NCBI GenBank assembly: GCA_963576565.1
Contig: OY755044.1
Coordinates: forward strand, 96,517,495 to 96,581,494
DNA: 64,000 bases
Source of the DNA: Aspidapion aeneum
Taxonomy: Eukaryota > Arthropoda > Insecta > Coleoptera > Brentidae
Direction: 5' to 3'
Position numbers and translations under genes: made by a program. The notes below the pieces were generated by a model. The model saw only the letters and a list, made by a program, of their open reading frames with translations. It ran no database searches and was not told the origin of the DNA. Positions 24,934 through 36,000 of this stretch are shown one piece after another (positions within the stretch are counted from its first letter, which is position 1; the number at the start of each line of letters is the position of its first letter).

Positions 24934-25689
24934 TGCTTGATTTTTTTTATTGAATATATTAGAAACTATCATCTTAAGAAGCTAGGCATCTTTTTTAGTA
25001 AGTTTGATATTGTTTCGGTCCAGCAATCTAACTTAAAGTTGGTTTTTGATCTAATTTTAAAATATTGGTTAAATTTGAGGTTATTTTTTGGAAGTTAGAC
25101 AAGAGATAGAACGACAAGTGGTACATGAAATCGACAGAGAATTTTATGCTCTACAAAAACCATACTACAACTTTTTCGTTAAAGTCTATAGTTTTTGCGT
25201 AAAATGCAAAAAACTGAAACAATACACCTCTAGAGGTGGCTCCCCCCCTGCCAGGGGGGGGGCGGATGGCTCCCCTTCCTAAAATGTTTGTATGGGTCCA
25301 ATAAATGTTTGTGCGAAGTGGTTTCCTTTTATCACAAAACGCCGTATAATCGCATTTTTGAGCTTGTAGGGTATGGACTATACCAACTAGCAGATTGAAA
25401 ATAAAAAGGAAAAAAAATGGCGCCAGTAGGCACGTACAGCCATCCATAACACGTAACGACTACGTTAGGTTATAGTTCTTAACCTCGAAAATAAAATTAC
25501 AACGCAATATACATACCGAAAATTATTATTTTCTACTAGTCAATTTTAATAATTTTAAACAATTTTAACAGTAAATAGTTATAGTATAACGCAAGACCTG
25601 ATGTACTCGAAGGTTGTTTTAAGTAGTTTTTAAATTTTTCAATTGTGCTGTCCTGTGATGTCAATTCATAGATTAAAGAACCAGATTAA
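24934..25689. other. Non-coding stretch
   Basis: No gene recognised. At 25230-25280 a GAGGTGGCTCCCCCCC / GGGGGGCGG pair looks like a small hAT-type relic. Confidence 0.35.
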
Positions 25690-26422
25690 AAAATACTCTG
25701 CCAATCTATGGGCACCTAAGCTCACACTAGGTACTATAGTTATAGTGTGAGCTAATATAATCAAAAACAGAAATATATTTTATTCAACTCCAGACTCAAT
25801 TACCTTTCGTTTGATACCACACAAGCCATGTTTTGACTTAAACTCAAATTTTTTCAATCTACCCCCCACCCTTTTAAAAAAAACTAAAATGTATTTTGTT
25901 TAACTCCAGACTCAATTACCTTTCGTTTGATATCACACACGCCATATTTTCACTTAAACTCTAATTTTTGACATCTACCCCCACCCTTTTTTTAAAAAGA
26001 AACTAAAATTCATTTTTTTTAACTCCGGACTTAATTACCTTTCGTTTGATATCACACACGCCATATTTTCACATAAACTCTAACTTTTGGAATCTACCCC
26101 CACCTTTTTATTTGGCTTGCGTTCGGTGGATTTTGTTCATTTTTAAATGGGACCATCACGGCCCAAGACCCAACTTAGGTACCAAATTTCATTAAAATCG
26201 GACAAGCGGTTTTTGAGTTATGCGGGTTGGTCGTTACAGACAGACATACAGACAGACATACAGACAGACAGACAGACAGACAGACAGCAAAACAAAAAAG
26301 TTTCAAAATCATCTGAAACGCAAAGATATATAAAAATTTTTGAAATCGGAGCAACTTTTTTTTTTCTCGAAAAAATTACGATCACCATAGCTCACACTAC
26401 TTATAGTAGTAGTGTGAGCTAA
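25690..26422 (+). mobile_element. AGCTCACACTA-family element, copy 1
   Basis: Both ends are short hairpins of AGCTCACACTA and its inverse (25719-25755 and about 26390-26420). The interior has three tandem units of about 120 bp with CCTTTCGTTTGATA.CACAC, then AATTTCATTAAAATCGGAC and a short (CAGA)n tract. Second copy at 59986-60814. No coding. Confidence 0.65.
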
Positions 26423-26859
26423 TACCAGTTATTTCTTCGATGCTTTAAGGTACTGATGATTTCAATATATGATTTCCCTGTGCGCTGTTTTACTGTGTGC
26501 GATAACATATTTTTTCAAAAAAGTAGCACACTGAATAAAAGGCTAATAAATGAAAAAAAAATGATCAAAAATCCAAGATGGCGGCGCTATTTGTAAAATG
26601 TTTCTGGAGGAAAAGGGGTGTGGGCTTATATTATGTTTGAATGGTACCCTAAGGGCTATGGATTCCGCTTAGTCTTGGTTTTATGTTTACAGGAACTATT
26701 TATTTTTTTATTTCTACTCGGGCGTCATCTTGAAAATTACAAAATGATCAAGGGACCCAGAGTGGCATCAGCCGGATCCTTAAAGTAGACCTCTTGGTCT
26801 ACCAGAATCAGCAATACAATTTTCTATATACCTCAAATCCAACCTCTTTGAAAATCTTT
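26423..26859. other. Non-coding stretch left of the nested hAT
   Basis: Nothing recognised apart from AT-rich unique-looking sequence. Confidence 0.3.
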
Positions 26860-27541
26860 CTGACTACCAGAGGCGGTGCTAGGGAGAGGGGACACAGGGG
26901 GCATTTGTCCCCCCCTTCTTTTGTCCAGAGAGCTTTAAATACAGGGTGTTCGGCACATGAACCGTCAAAATTTTTTGAGATATTGTTGGGGTTATTTGCT
27001 ACCTTTTCAACCTTGGAACTTGGATCCTTAGAGTCACGGGTAAAGAGATATGAATATTTTAATTTTTCTTTTTAAATTACCCAAAATCCCACCTTTAAAC
27101 CCTCGTAAGCTTTTTATTAATGTCTGGAAAAGCATCATTTTTTTTATAATTCTGTAATCTTATGCTCCTTCAACTAATTAATAGATTTGTTAAAATTTAT
27201 GTACCAAAGGAACATACGAGGTTTTTTATTAAAGAACATTAGTGATTTTGTGAAAGAAAATCAATTTCAAAATTAAAAATTAAAAAAAGTATCGACACTT
27301 GAGAACTTCATTTTCTTTTAGAAACTTCTCTAGTTGATTACCTTTCAAACGGTATGCTACACTTTGATTAAAGAAAACAATTCTGCTTTAAAATACGGAT
27401 ATTCCGTGAAACGGGCAATAATCGTTCGGAATTGATAAGAAAAACAATTTGATGTTTACGATCGTTTCAAACAAAATTTATAAATAAAGAACACAATACA
27501 TTATTGTTAAAAGTTTAACTTTTGTTTAAGTAGGTAAACGG

Positions 27542-28741
27542 CCCAACAAACAATTAAAGTTGTAACGACGAAACCCCAACTAGAAAGAATTTCTTAAAAG
27601 TAACCGCAACGTACTCCCGCTACGTCTCAGTATACCAAACAGCGACGTTATAATTCCCTAAGTGGGGAACCAATTTCTGGTTATAACTACTTGGCCAAGT
27701 GTTTAAAGTCACTGTAGTAACAACTACACTACTACGTCGTAGCCAGGTATCTACTACGTCGTAGAGGCTGTTTTTTTTCCGTAATGGCATAAAAGTTGCG
27801 ATGTAGTTGCAAATAATATAATCGTTTCTTTTTGGTAGAATTGTTACACAATATGGTGGACACAACAGTAAACAGACTCGCTTAGTTTTTTTGTTTGGTT
27901 ATGGTTATAATATGAACTATGTTATCCAAAAGTGTGAGAATTTACGAGCAGAGGATCAAAATTCGAGTGCGACGCAAAGTTTTTTGTATAACATGCATTA
28001 TATATATTGCAAAAAACCGGTGCGCCCGTAAAATTGAGCCGTTTTCTGGTAGCTGATGGAATTTTTGTGTTGTGATTTTGGAGGTTATGTTTTCATAATC
28101 GACAGTTAACTCCAACAAATGGTGCTTAAGAAGAGCATTTTTGGTAAGCTTCAACTAATTTGTTTATAAAATAGTATGGCTCTTTAATATGAGCTCATAA
28201 AACGACAACAAAAATATTAAATTTTCTTTCTTACATAAAAACATGGCGTCCTAAACTATATTCCCTGATAGTCGAAAAGGTTACTTGAAAGTAGTTGCGG
28301 CTTTAAAGTTGATCCAAAAAGTTATTTTGTCTACATTGTTACATCAGATGTTACTATGATGACACAAACTTTTGTGGTAAAAATTAAAGTTATAATGTAG
28401 TTGTCGGATACACTTGTTTGGGACTCCAATGAAGCTTAACTTTCTAGTGGTAATTAAGTGGGATATAAAAGTCAGGGCGACTACGAAATAACGACTAAAA
28501 AGAAAGTAAAACTTTAGCAACGTCCTATTGTGGTAGAGAAGACTATCAGAATCGACTATCAAGAAACAATCCTATGAAGTAGTTTAGAGGGTCGTTTTTA
28601 CGAAACATCTACTATTTCCTGATACTAAATAGTAGTTAGAACTAAAAAGTAACAAATTTTGGTTGGGATCACCACATTTCTACTATAAGAAAGTAGCAAA
28701 GTCTTTAGAACATGTAGCCGCTACTATAAATGTTAGTTGGG
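27542..28741 (-). mobile_element. Unclassified 1.2-kb TIR element (family CCCAAC), copy 3
   Basis: Same orientation as copy 1 and about 99% identical by eye. It sits in the loop of the fold-back element. The flanking triplets (CGG, GGT) do not form a clean 3-bp duplication, unlike copies 1 and 2. Confidence 0.87.
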
Positions 28742-29152
28742 GGTCATAAACATCAAATTGTTTTTCTTACCAATTCCGAACGAGTCTCGCCCTTGTGACG
28801 GAATGTCCGTATTTTAAAGCAGAAATGTTTTTTTTATCAATGTGTAGCATACCGTTAGAAAGGTAATCAACTAAAGAAGTTTTTAAAAGAAAATGAAGTT
28901 CTCAATTGTCGATACTTTTTTTGATTTTTAATTTTGAAATTGATTTTTTTTCACAAAATCACTAATGTTCTTCAATAAAAAACCTCGTATGTCCCTTTGG
29001 TACATCAATTTTAACAAATCTATTAATTAGTTGAAGAAGCATAAGATTACAGAATTATAAAAACAAATTAATAAAAAGCTTCCCCAAGTTCCAAGGTTGA
29101 AAGGGTAGCAAATGACCCCAACAATACCCCCAAAAATTTTGACGGTTCATGT

Positions 29153-29615
29153 TGTACGTGCAAGACAAATAATACTTAGTTCATTTTCCTAAATATTAAT
29201 TATTCCGTTGCACTGAACCATACAGGTTGTCACGTGACACCGCAAAGTGCGCGGATAGAAAGTGCGCAACCCACCGGCGCGATGAGAGAGAGATCATCGT
29301 AACCTCCATATTCAAACCGGCGTTTTTTACTCGGTTTCCAAAACTACAATTCAATCAATTGCAATTAGTGCCAATCAATTCTAAAATCATTCCAATCCGT
29401 TACCTCAACTCCTCACAGTGATTTCAATCAACTCAAGAACTCTGGTAGAAGCCTGGGCGCCCAGTGAATGGAATTTGTACCGCCGAGAAATAGCAAGGTA
29501 GGTGTCAATCGACATTTTGTATGGTTCTCGCGTTATTTTCCATTTTTATTCTTAATGCGTTAAAAGTTTAACCAGCGCCTAAAGCTATCGAAAGGGTGTA
29601 TGTCTTGTGCATACA
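29153..29615. mobile_element. Solo-LTR-like insertion, 463 bp
   Basis: Begins TGTACGTGCAAGACA and ends TGTCTTGTGCATACA (TG...CA). A 5-bp duplication CATGT (29148-29152, 29616-29620) is confirmed by the intact inverse site in the left fold-back arm (around 26952-26960), which has a single copy. TG...CA and a 5-bp duplication fit an LTR. The roughly 14-bp imperfect inverted ends are longer than usual, so a MITE is the alternative. Confidence 0.75.
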
Positions 29616-29633
29616 CATGTGCCGAACACCCTG

Positions 29634-29642
29634 TATAAAAGG
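29634..29642 (+). promoter_or_regulatory. TATA box candidate upstream of GNBP
   Basis: TATAAAAGG lies about 210 bp before the GNBP ATG. It begins with the TA target duplication at the right end of the fold-back element and continues in the right flank of the hAT element. It would place a start near 29665. Inference only: a non-coding first exon elsewhere is equally possible. Confidence 0.35.
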
Positions 29643-29851
29643 CACATTCTGGTGTATTAAACACCTGAGCAAAAAAATATTGTTAGATACATGTTCAAAA
29701 AATCTAAATTGCCCCCCCCTTTTTTTTAAGTCTTGGACCGCCCCTGCTGACTACTACGGTATGGATGGCTAAAAACTCGTCATTAAAACATATAAAACAA
29801 AACAGTCTTCAGTTTGGAATAACTTATCATCTCGGTTCAATTGCCGGTTCA

Positions 29852-30014
29852 ATGACGAACGTAGTTTACATATCCCACACGTCTGGTTTTGTACTAATAT
29901 TAATAAATGTAATATTTTTTTTAACGTATGTGTCTACCGCCGAATATAACCACTACGAACCCACAGTGACTTTGGAGGCTTTGCGCCCTTCTGGATTTAA
30001 AGTTTTTTTGCCAG
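29852..30014 (+). CDS. GNBP: GNBP exon 1 (signal peptide, start of CBM39)
   Basis: Residues 1-54. The hydrophobic stretch FVLILINVIFFLTYVSTA is a secretion signal, and the mature part begins near EYNHYEPTVTLEAL. The donor is CCAG|GTAAGT, leaving one base in the split codon. A GC-rich repeat fragment starts 13 bp after the donor, and reading through the donor gives a spurious extended ORF. Confidence 0.88.
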
Positions 30015-33000
30015 GTAAGTTGGGGCAAGGGGGATGGGGCAATTCGCCGCCGGCCGATTCGCCGCGGGGACAATTCGCCGCGAGATTTTTTGTTTTATGA
30101 TATTACCATTGGCAATTGTTTAAACCTCGGTTTAAACAGTTTTATTTAGCTTGACTTCATATAATATATTTGTTTATTTGTTTGATCATAACTTTTTCAA
30201 ACTTTTCCAACTACTTATTTGGTGGTTAGTATAATAAAATTCAACATTTTTTTTTATTAGAAAACTAAATAAAATGGCGAGTTTAATAAATTAAATGTCA
30301 GGGCAACACTTTTTTTGTAAATAGGATGACTTGGCGTGAAATTGCTCAACAGGAGGCTAAATCAAGAAATAAAAGTTTATCAAAAACTAAAAAGGATAGA
30401 AAAATACAAATAAGCAAGTTTAAAAAAAAATTGCTTCCGTTCTTTGTCACAAATTTCACCGCACGCCCCTGGTTATAAGATAATATTGCGAATATGTTTT
30501 AGCTGATCCTGGAGTCACTCTTTTTGCCTTTCATGGAAAGATAAACAAGCCAATAACTGAGCTGGAACCTGGTGATTTAAGTGAGGACCTCGTCAAACCA
30601 GAAAATGGTTATTTCGTTTATTTTAACCCCAACTTAAAACTAAAAGTAGGAGATAAAATCAACTATTGGGTATTTGTGAGACGTGAAGGATTTGGATATA
30701 GAGTAGACGAACAAACATGGGAAGTTGCAGGTAAGATATGATTGTTTCTAGTTTAACCTACTCCAATAAATTTGAAGCCATACGCACTCTCGTAGACCAC
30801 TACTCATCTCTCTTTAACTCATTGAAAGTATAATAAGTGCGTTAAGTTATTTAAGAACAAATATGTTAAAGCATAAATATTGGGCATACCCAGTGGCCTA
30901 TATAAGGGGGGGGCTGAGGGGCCCGGACCCCCTCCCGAAGCTAAGATTTTTTTAGATATTTCATGAATACAAACATAAAATAGCATAAAATTTGGCCTTA
31001 TGAGGTCTCGCCCCCCCCCCCGAAACTATCTCGGCCCCCCCGAAATTTTTTCTATATACGCCACTGGGCATACCTGTGCAATCTCACATGCGATGCTTGA
31101 AGCCAGCTTGACCCCTATTTAATTCTTAATGTTCTTTTTTCGGGTAGACAGGATTTCGGTTACTGCGCATGCGTCAGTTTTAGTGGTTTTCGAACATACT
31201 CCTTTACGTCACTACATTATTTGACAATTGTCAAATGTTTAGGATTATGTCTATTATTTTTTTCTAAAAACTAGTTGATTGGGTGAAAATTTATCAAATT
31301 GTGGATTAAAATTGTATTTTTTCTAAAACCAATTGTGCAAATTTATTCTGGACACCATTAATGGCATTTATAAACCACTCTTAACTTTATTAACAAATTA
31401 TAAAGAAAAATACACGTAGTTACCTATGGAATGTCACTCCCTTACTTCTTCTGGACATTTTTCCACAAACCGCACATATTTTACATGCATTAGATTGCAT
31501 GCATTGGATTGCATGCATTGGATTTTCCCATTTTTCACAGACAAAGACATAATTTTACACTACTAACGCAAAACACCGCAAAATGTCAATATGGCCGCCA
31601 CTCACATAGCAGCTGTGTGTCTACATGACAAAATACACGCATGCGCACTTGAAAATTAAATTTGCCATTGTTTCCAAAGCCAACTATGAGCGCTTCACTT
31701 TTTGATTCTTTGAACATGTATTTGTGTTATAACGTATTTGTTTAAGAACAAGCCCTGGGCACGTTTTGCTAAAGTGACATTGACATTAAAAGGACCAGCA
31801 AGCGAATTTTAAATTTTGGTAGACTACAAATTTAATATAATTATTTTAGCATCATGCAAGTATTCACGATTTTCTCATATATTTTTACACTATAGCTAGA
31901 AAATTTATTGAAATATATTAGTCACGAAAGTTTTTTATTAATTTTAACAGTTTTAATCTAAAAATTGTTATTGACAAATAAGTAAACTGTATTTTTCGGT
32001 TAAACGGTTTGATTTTAAATTGTCAGATGTACCAAAACCTAAAGTTATCGAAATTAGGTAAAAACGTCACGCTTACTAAAACCAAAACGACCACCCAGGT
32101 AGCAACGTCTTTTTTTCGTCGAAAAGTGGTCATTTGGATGACCAGCAGGTCATCTACCACAAAATGTTGTCTTTAAGGCGTCAGTTATTTGACGTCTTTT
32201 CGTAGTGTAGTTTTTGACGTCTGAAACACGTCATATATTGGTCACTATTCACACCGCACACTTTGTCCAAGGGACATACACTCATACTTACATAGATGGT
32301 GCCCCAGTCAGTACTTGACCGAATTTATACGGAATGTGGGGGTACATATGTAAAATAAATTAAATATTAAATCAAGACAGACTTCGAGGCTTCTTTCGCT
32401 TCAAGGTGGAGATGTGTAAGTCTAGGTTTAGGTCTATTTTGATCTGTACCTCACAGAACACCGCTGTACCTGTTCCAGTACTTCCAGGTCTAAGTCACAG
32501 AAGAGTCATCTTCTGTGTCTAAGTTTCTTAGTGTTCTCAACCGCAGGGAATATTTCATAACAAGACGCTAGCGCTACCAAGTCCACTTTCAATCCCTGGC
32601 TTCGCAAGCGCAGATCTACCAATATTATTTACCTCATGTCTTAGAATAGATGCATACAGGGTGATTTTCACTTGAATGATTCTAACCACATGAAAATAGA
32701 AAGTTTCAAAAACCTAACCTAACAAAACCTAATCAAATCTAACCGAACCGAAGGAAACTGAACCAATAATTTTTTTCAAAAAAAAAACTTTACTGACTTC
32801 CTGCCCGGGATCCTAGAGGATGTGAATCCGAACCGAACCAAACCGAACCTAACTAAACTGAACCAAACCTAACCTAACCAAACTAAACTACAACACGTAC
32901 TGCTAATTAGGTTTAGTTGGGTAGGGTTAGGTTTGGATAGGTTCGGTTCGGTACGGTCCGGTTCGGATTCACATCCTCTAGCATCCCAGGTAGGAAGTCA

Positions 33001-36000
33001 GGAAAGTTTTTTTTTTGAAAAAAAATATTGGTTTAGTTTGCTTTGGTTCGGTTCGGTTAGATCTGATTAGGTTTCGTTAGGTTAGGTTTTAGAAACTTTC
33101 TATTTTCATGTGGTTAGAATCATTCAAGTGAAAATCACCCTGTATGCATCTATTCTAAGACATGAGGTAAATAATATTGGTAGATCTGCGCTTGCGAAGC
33201 CAGGGATTGAAAGTGGACTTGGTAGCGCTAGCGTCTTGTTATGAAATATTCCCTGCGGTTGAGAACACTAAGAAACTTAGACACAGAAGATGACTCTTCT
33301 GACGATATATTGGTCACTATCCACACCGCACACTTTGTCCAAGGGACATACACTCATACTTACATAGATGGTGTCCCAGTCAGTACTTGACCGAATTTAT
33401 ACGGAATGTGGGGGTACATATGTAAAATAAATTAAATATTAAATCAAGACAGACTTCGAGGCTTCTTTCGCTTCAAGGTGGAGATGTGTAAGTCTAGGTT
33501 TAGGTCTATTTTGATCTGTACCTCACAGAACACCGCTGTACCTGTTCCAGTACTTCCAGGTCTAAGTCACAGAAGAGTCACCTTCTGTGTCTAAGTTTCT
33601 TAGTGTTCTCAACCGCAGGAAATATTTCATATAATCAGACGAGTTTAAAAAAAGTCATAAATAGGTTTCTGTCTGTGTGTGTGTCTGATGTTCTGATTTG
33701 GTCCCAAATACGTGATATTGCTGACGTCTTTAAAACGTCTAAAAATGACCTGTTTTTGACGTTTAAAAAACGTGACCTTGCTACCTGGGCACATACCCAA
33801 AAAAAGTTTAGAGAGTGGGTTAAAGGACAGACCTGAGGCATGGCAAAAAGAGACTATTTTGGCCTACTTGCCGCACTTGCGGGTCACTTTCCAGTACTAC
33901 TACTACTTCTATTACTACTATATATTTTTATAAAATAGAGTGTATTTCGTTATGGAGCAGTTTCTATAGGGTGGTTTAATAAAACCAGCACATATTTAGG
34001 GGGGGGAGGTATTACCAATTTTTCGATTTCAAAGACTTTTGGGTCATTTCAACCAAAAAAAAAGGTGGCTTAGGGAATTCATTCTCTCCAATTTGGATAA
34101 TTTGGTAGGTACCAGTTGTTTAAATATTTTTTCAAAACATAAACTTTCCTGACTTTTTTCCCGGGATCCTAGAAACTGAAGCAAATATTTTTTCGAAAAG
34201 TTATTTTCTTGAACTAGCTTCCCTGTCCTTCTTTTGGGAGGTCTATATTGGTGTTTTCCTAACCTTTATCAATTGATCGCAAACGTATCCTGGTCGGTCA
34301 AGATACCACCTGACTTTTTCCACAAAAAAAAATTCCCCAAGTCACAGGTTACGAGACGCTTGAATTTCTAAAGGTTAGAATAACACCAATTTCAACCTCC
34401 CAAAATGAAGATCGGAAAGCTAATTTAGGGAAATGTTTTTCGAACATATTTCCGTTTGAAGAAAATGCTATCGAACAAATTTCCCTTTGATTTGAATGGT
34501 TTCGACAAAATTCACGACGATATTGATAGGATAGGTCAAAAAACACCGAAATAACACATTTTCGGCGTTTTGTCAAAAAAAATTGTTTTCGTCGAAAACA
34601 ATACCTTTTGTAGCCATTGCGGTGCGAGCTAGGAAGGTAAAAAATCGCTGAAATTAAAACTGAAGAACACTTTTAAAAAATGTTTTTTCCTCCTGCCAAT
34701 TTACATACCGTCGAACCTCTCTAACTCGAACCTCTATAACTCGAACCTCTCTATAACTCGAACATCCCTGCACGTTTTGTATGTATTTTAACCTCTTTAA
34801 TTCGAATCCATAACTCGAAGTTAGGTTCGAGTTATAGAGGTTGGACTGTAATTTACTATAAAAATTATTTTATGTCTTTAAAAAATATATGTGTAATATA
34901 TAGGTAGGGGGGTAGTAGAAAACGTTACGTTTTTAGGGGGGTCAGAGGTATCGTTACAGGTGCGTCACAATGGGGAGGGGGGTGTAAAAAATTCGGGATT
35001 TTTGCTTTAGGTAATTTAAAGACAGACCATACATATCTTTTTTTGTAAGCAAAGTTGAAATGATCAAGTTGCTCAAAAGAATACAAAAAAATTACACTAG
35101 TTTTCCCAAGAAATACGAAAATTGCACCAGTGGCGCATTCCTTTCCTAGTTGAGCGTTATAAACTCTCCTTTCGTACAAAAAATAACCAAATTGTAGACC
35201 AATACTTTTAATGCAAAATTATTTAAAAAGTAATTTCTAAAATGCGTTATACTTACCCGAAAATAAGAAAATTTACATCGGATTTCATCGCTCTACTGCT
35301 TAAATTGTGCAAATTAATAGGGCGTTGTGGGTCGCGTATTTTACACTTTGTTACCGTTATTGTTATTACTGAGTCTGCGCATTAGGAGCTTCTCGCTGCT
35401 TTTTTGTTATTTACGGTAACGGCGCCCGGTACTTGCGGTGACCGTCCTTACCGGTATTAGTTTTGTATTGTTTTTGTTTAATGCAGTCGAATTTCTTACT
35501 AAAATTCGGTACTTCGGTTTGTAAAAAGCCATAATTCTAATAAAAATAAGTAAACAAATATAAATAAACAAAAATTGAAGGGGTGTGAAACTACTGAATT
35601 AACATTTGTATTATGATCTGAGGGCACGGCAGTGCCTCGCCAAGTTCGCGCGCCGTAATCATCTTTTCTGGAAACATTTTAGCCGATATTTGACCTACCT
35701 AAAACTCTACTTCGGAATGAGCTACGAATCTCAAACGTTGCACAGTCGTAGATCTCCATGGAGTTAACAACCCCTCCAAGTTTCATGGAATTCCATAAAG
35801 TAGTAAAGTGGTTACGAAATTTCAAAAAACGTCGAAATTGTCACTCACTCACTGACTCACTCATGTATAGATCATCTGTACTTCCAGACATGCTACAAAG
35901 CTGAAATTTAACAGACTGTTAGAAATTATGACCAAACCCCTGGAAAAAATCAGAAAACCCCAAAATTTTAATTTACTCCCCTCCCCTATACATTTAAAGT

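Larger units (their letters stand above)
26942..29633. mobile_element. Fold-back TA-target element (CAGGGTGTTCGGCAC ends)
   Basis: Termini CAGGGTGTTCGGCACATG, inverted at 29616-29633, flanked by TA. The arms match over roughly 500 bp (27110-27480 with 28755-29120; for example TAATCTTATGCTCCTTCAAC against GTTGAAGAAGCATAAGATTA). The loop holds the 1.2-kb element at 27542-28741. The right arm is split by the solo-LTR-like insertion at 29153-29615. Confidence 0.88.
26868..29746. mobile_element. hAT element serving as shell of a nested insertion
   Basis: Ends CAGAGGCGGTGCTAGG and GGACCGCCCCTG are inverted. A perfect 8-bp duplication CTGACTAC (26860-26867, 29747-29754) defines it. The original hAT body is only about 180 bp (26868-26940 and 29634-29746); the rest is the fold-back element inserted in it. 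It ends 98 bp before the GNBP start codon. Confidence 0.88.

Noticed and set aside
29765..30100. Single-exon reading of the GNBP start continuing past 30014
   Set aside because: The conserved protein continues only after the GTAAGT donor, in exon 2. The extension is repeat sequence. The upstream in-frame ATG at 29765 would bury the signal peptide.
32700..33080. Internal telomere (TTAGG)n
   Set aside because: CCTAA words are scattered and degenerate, not an in-phase array.
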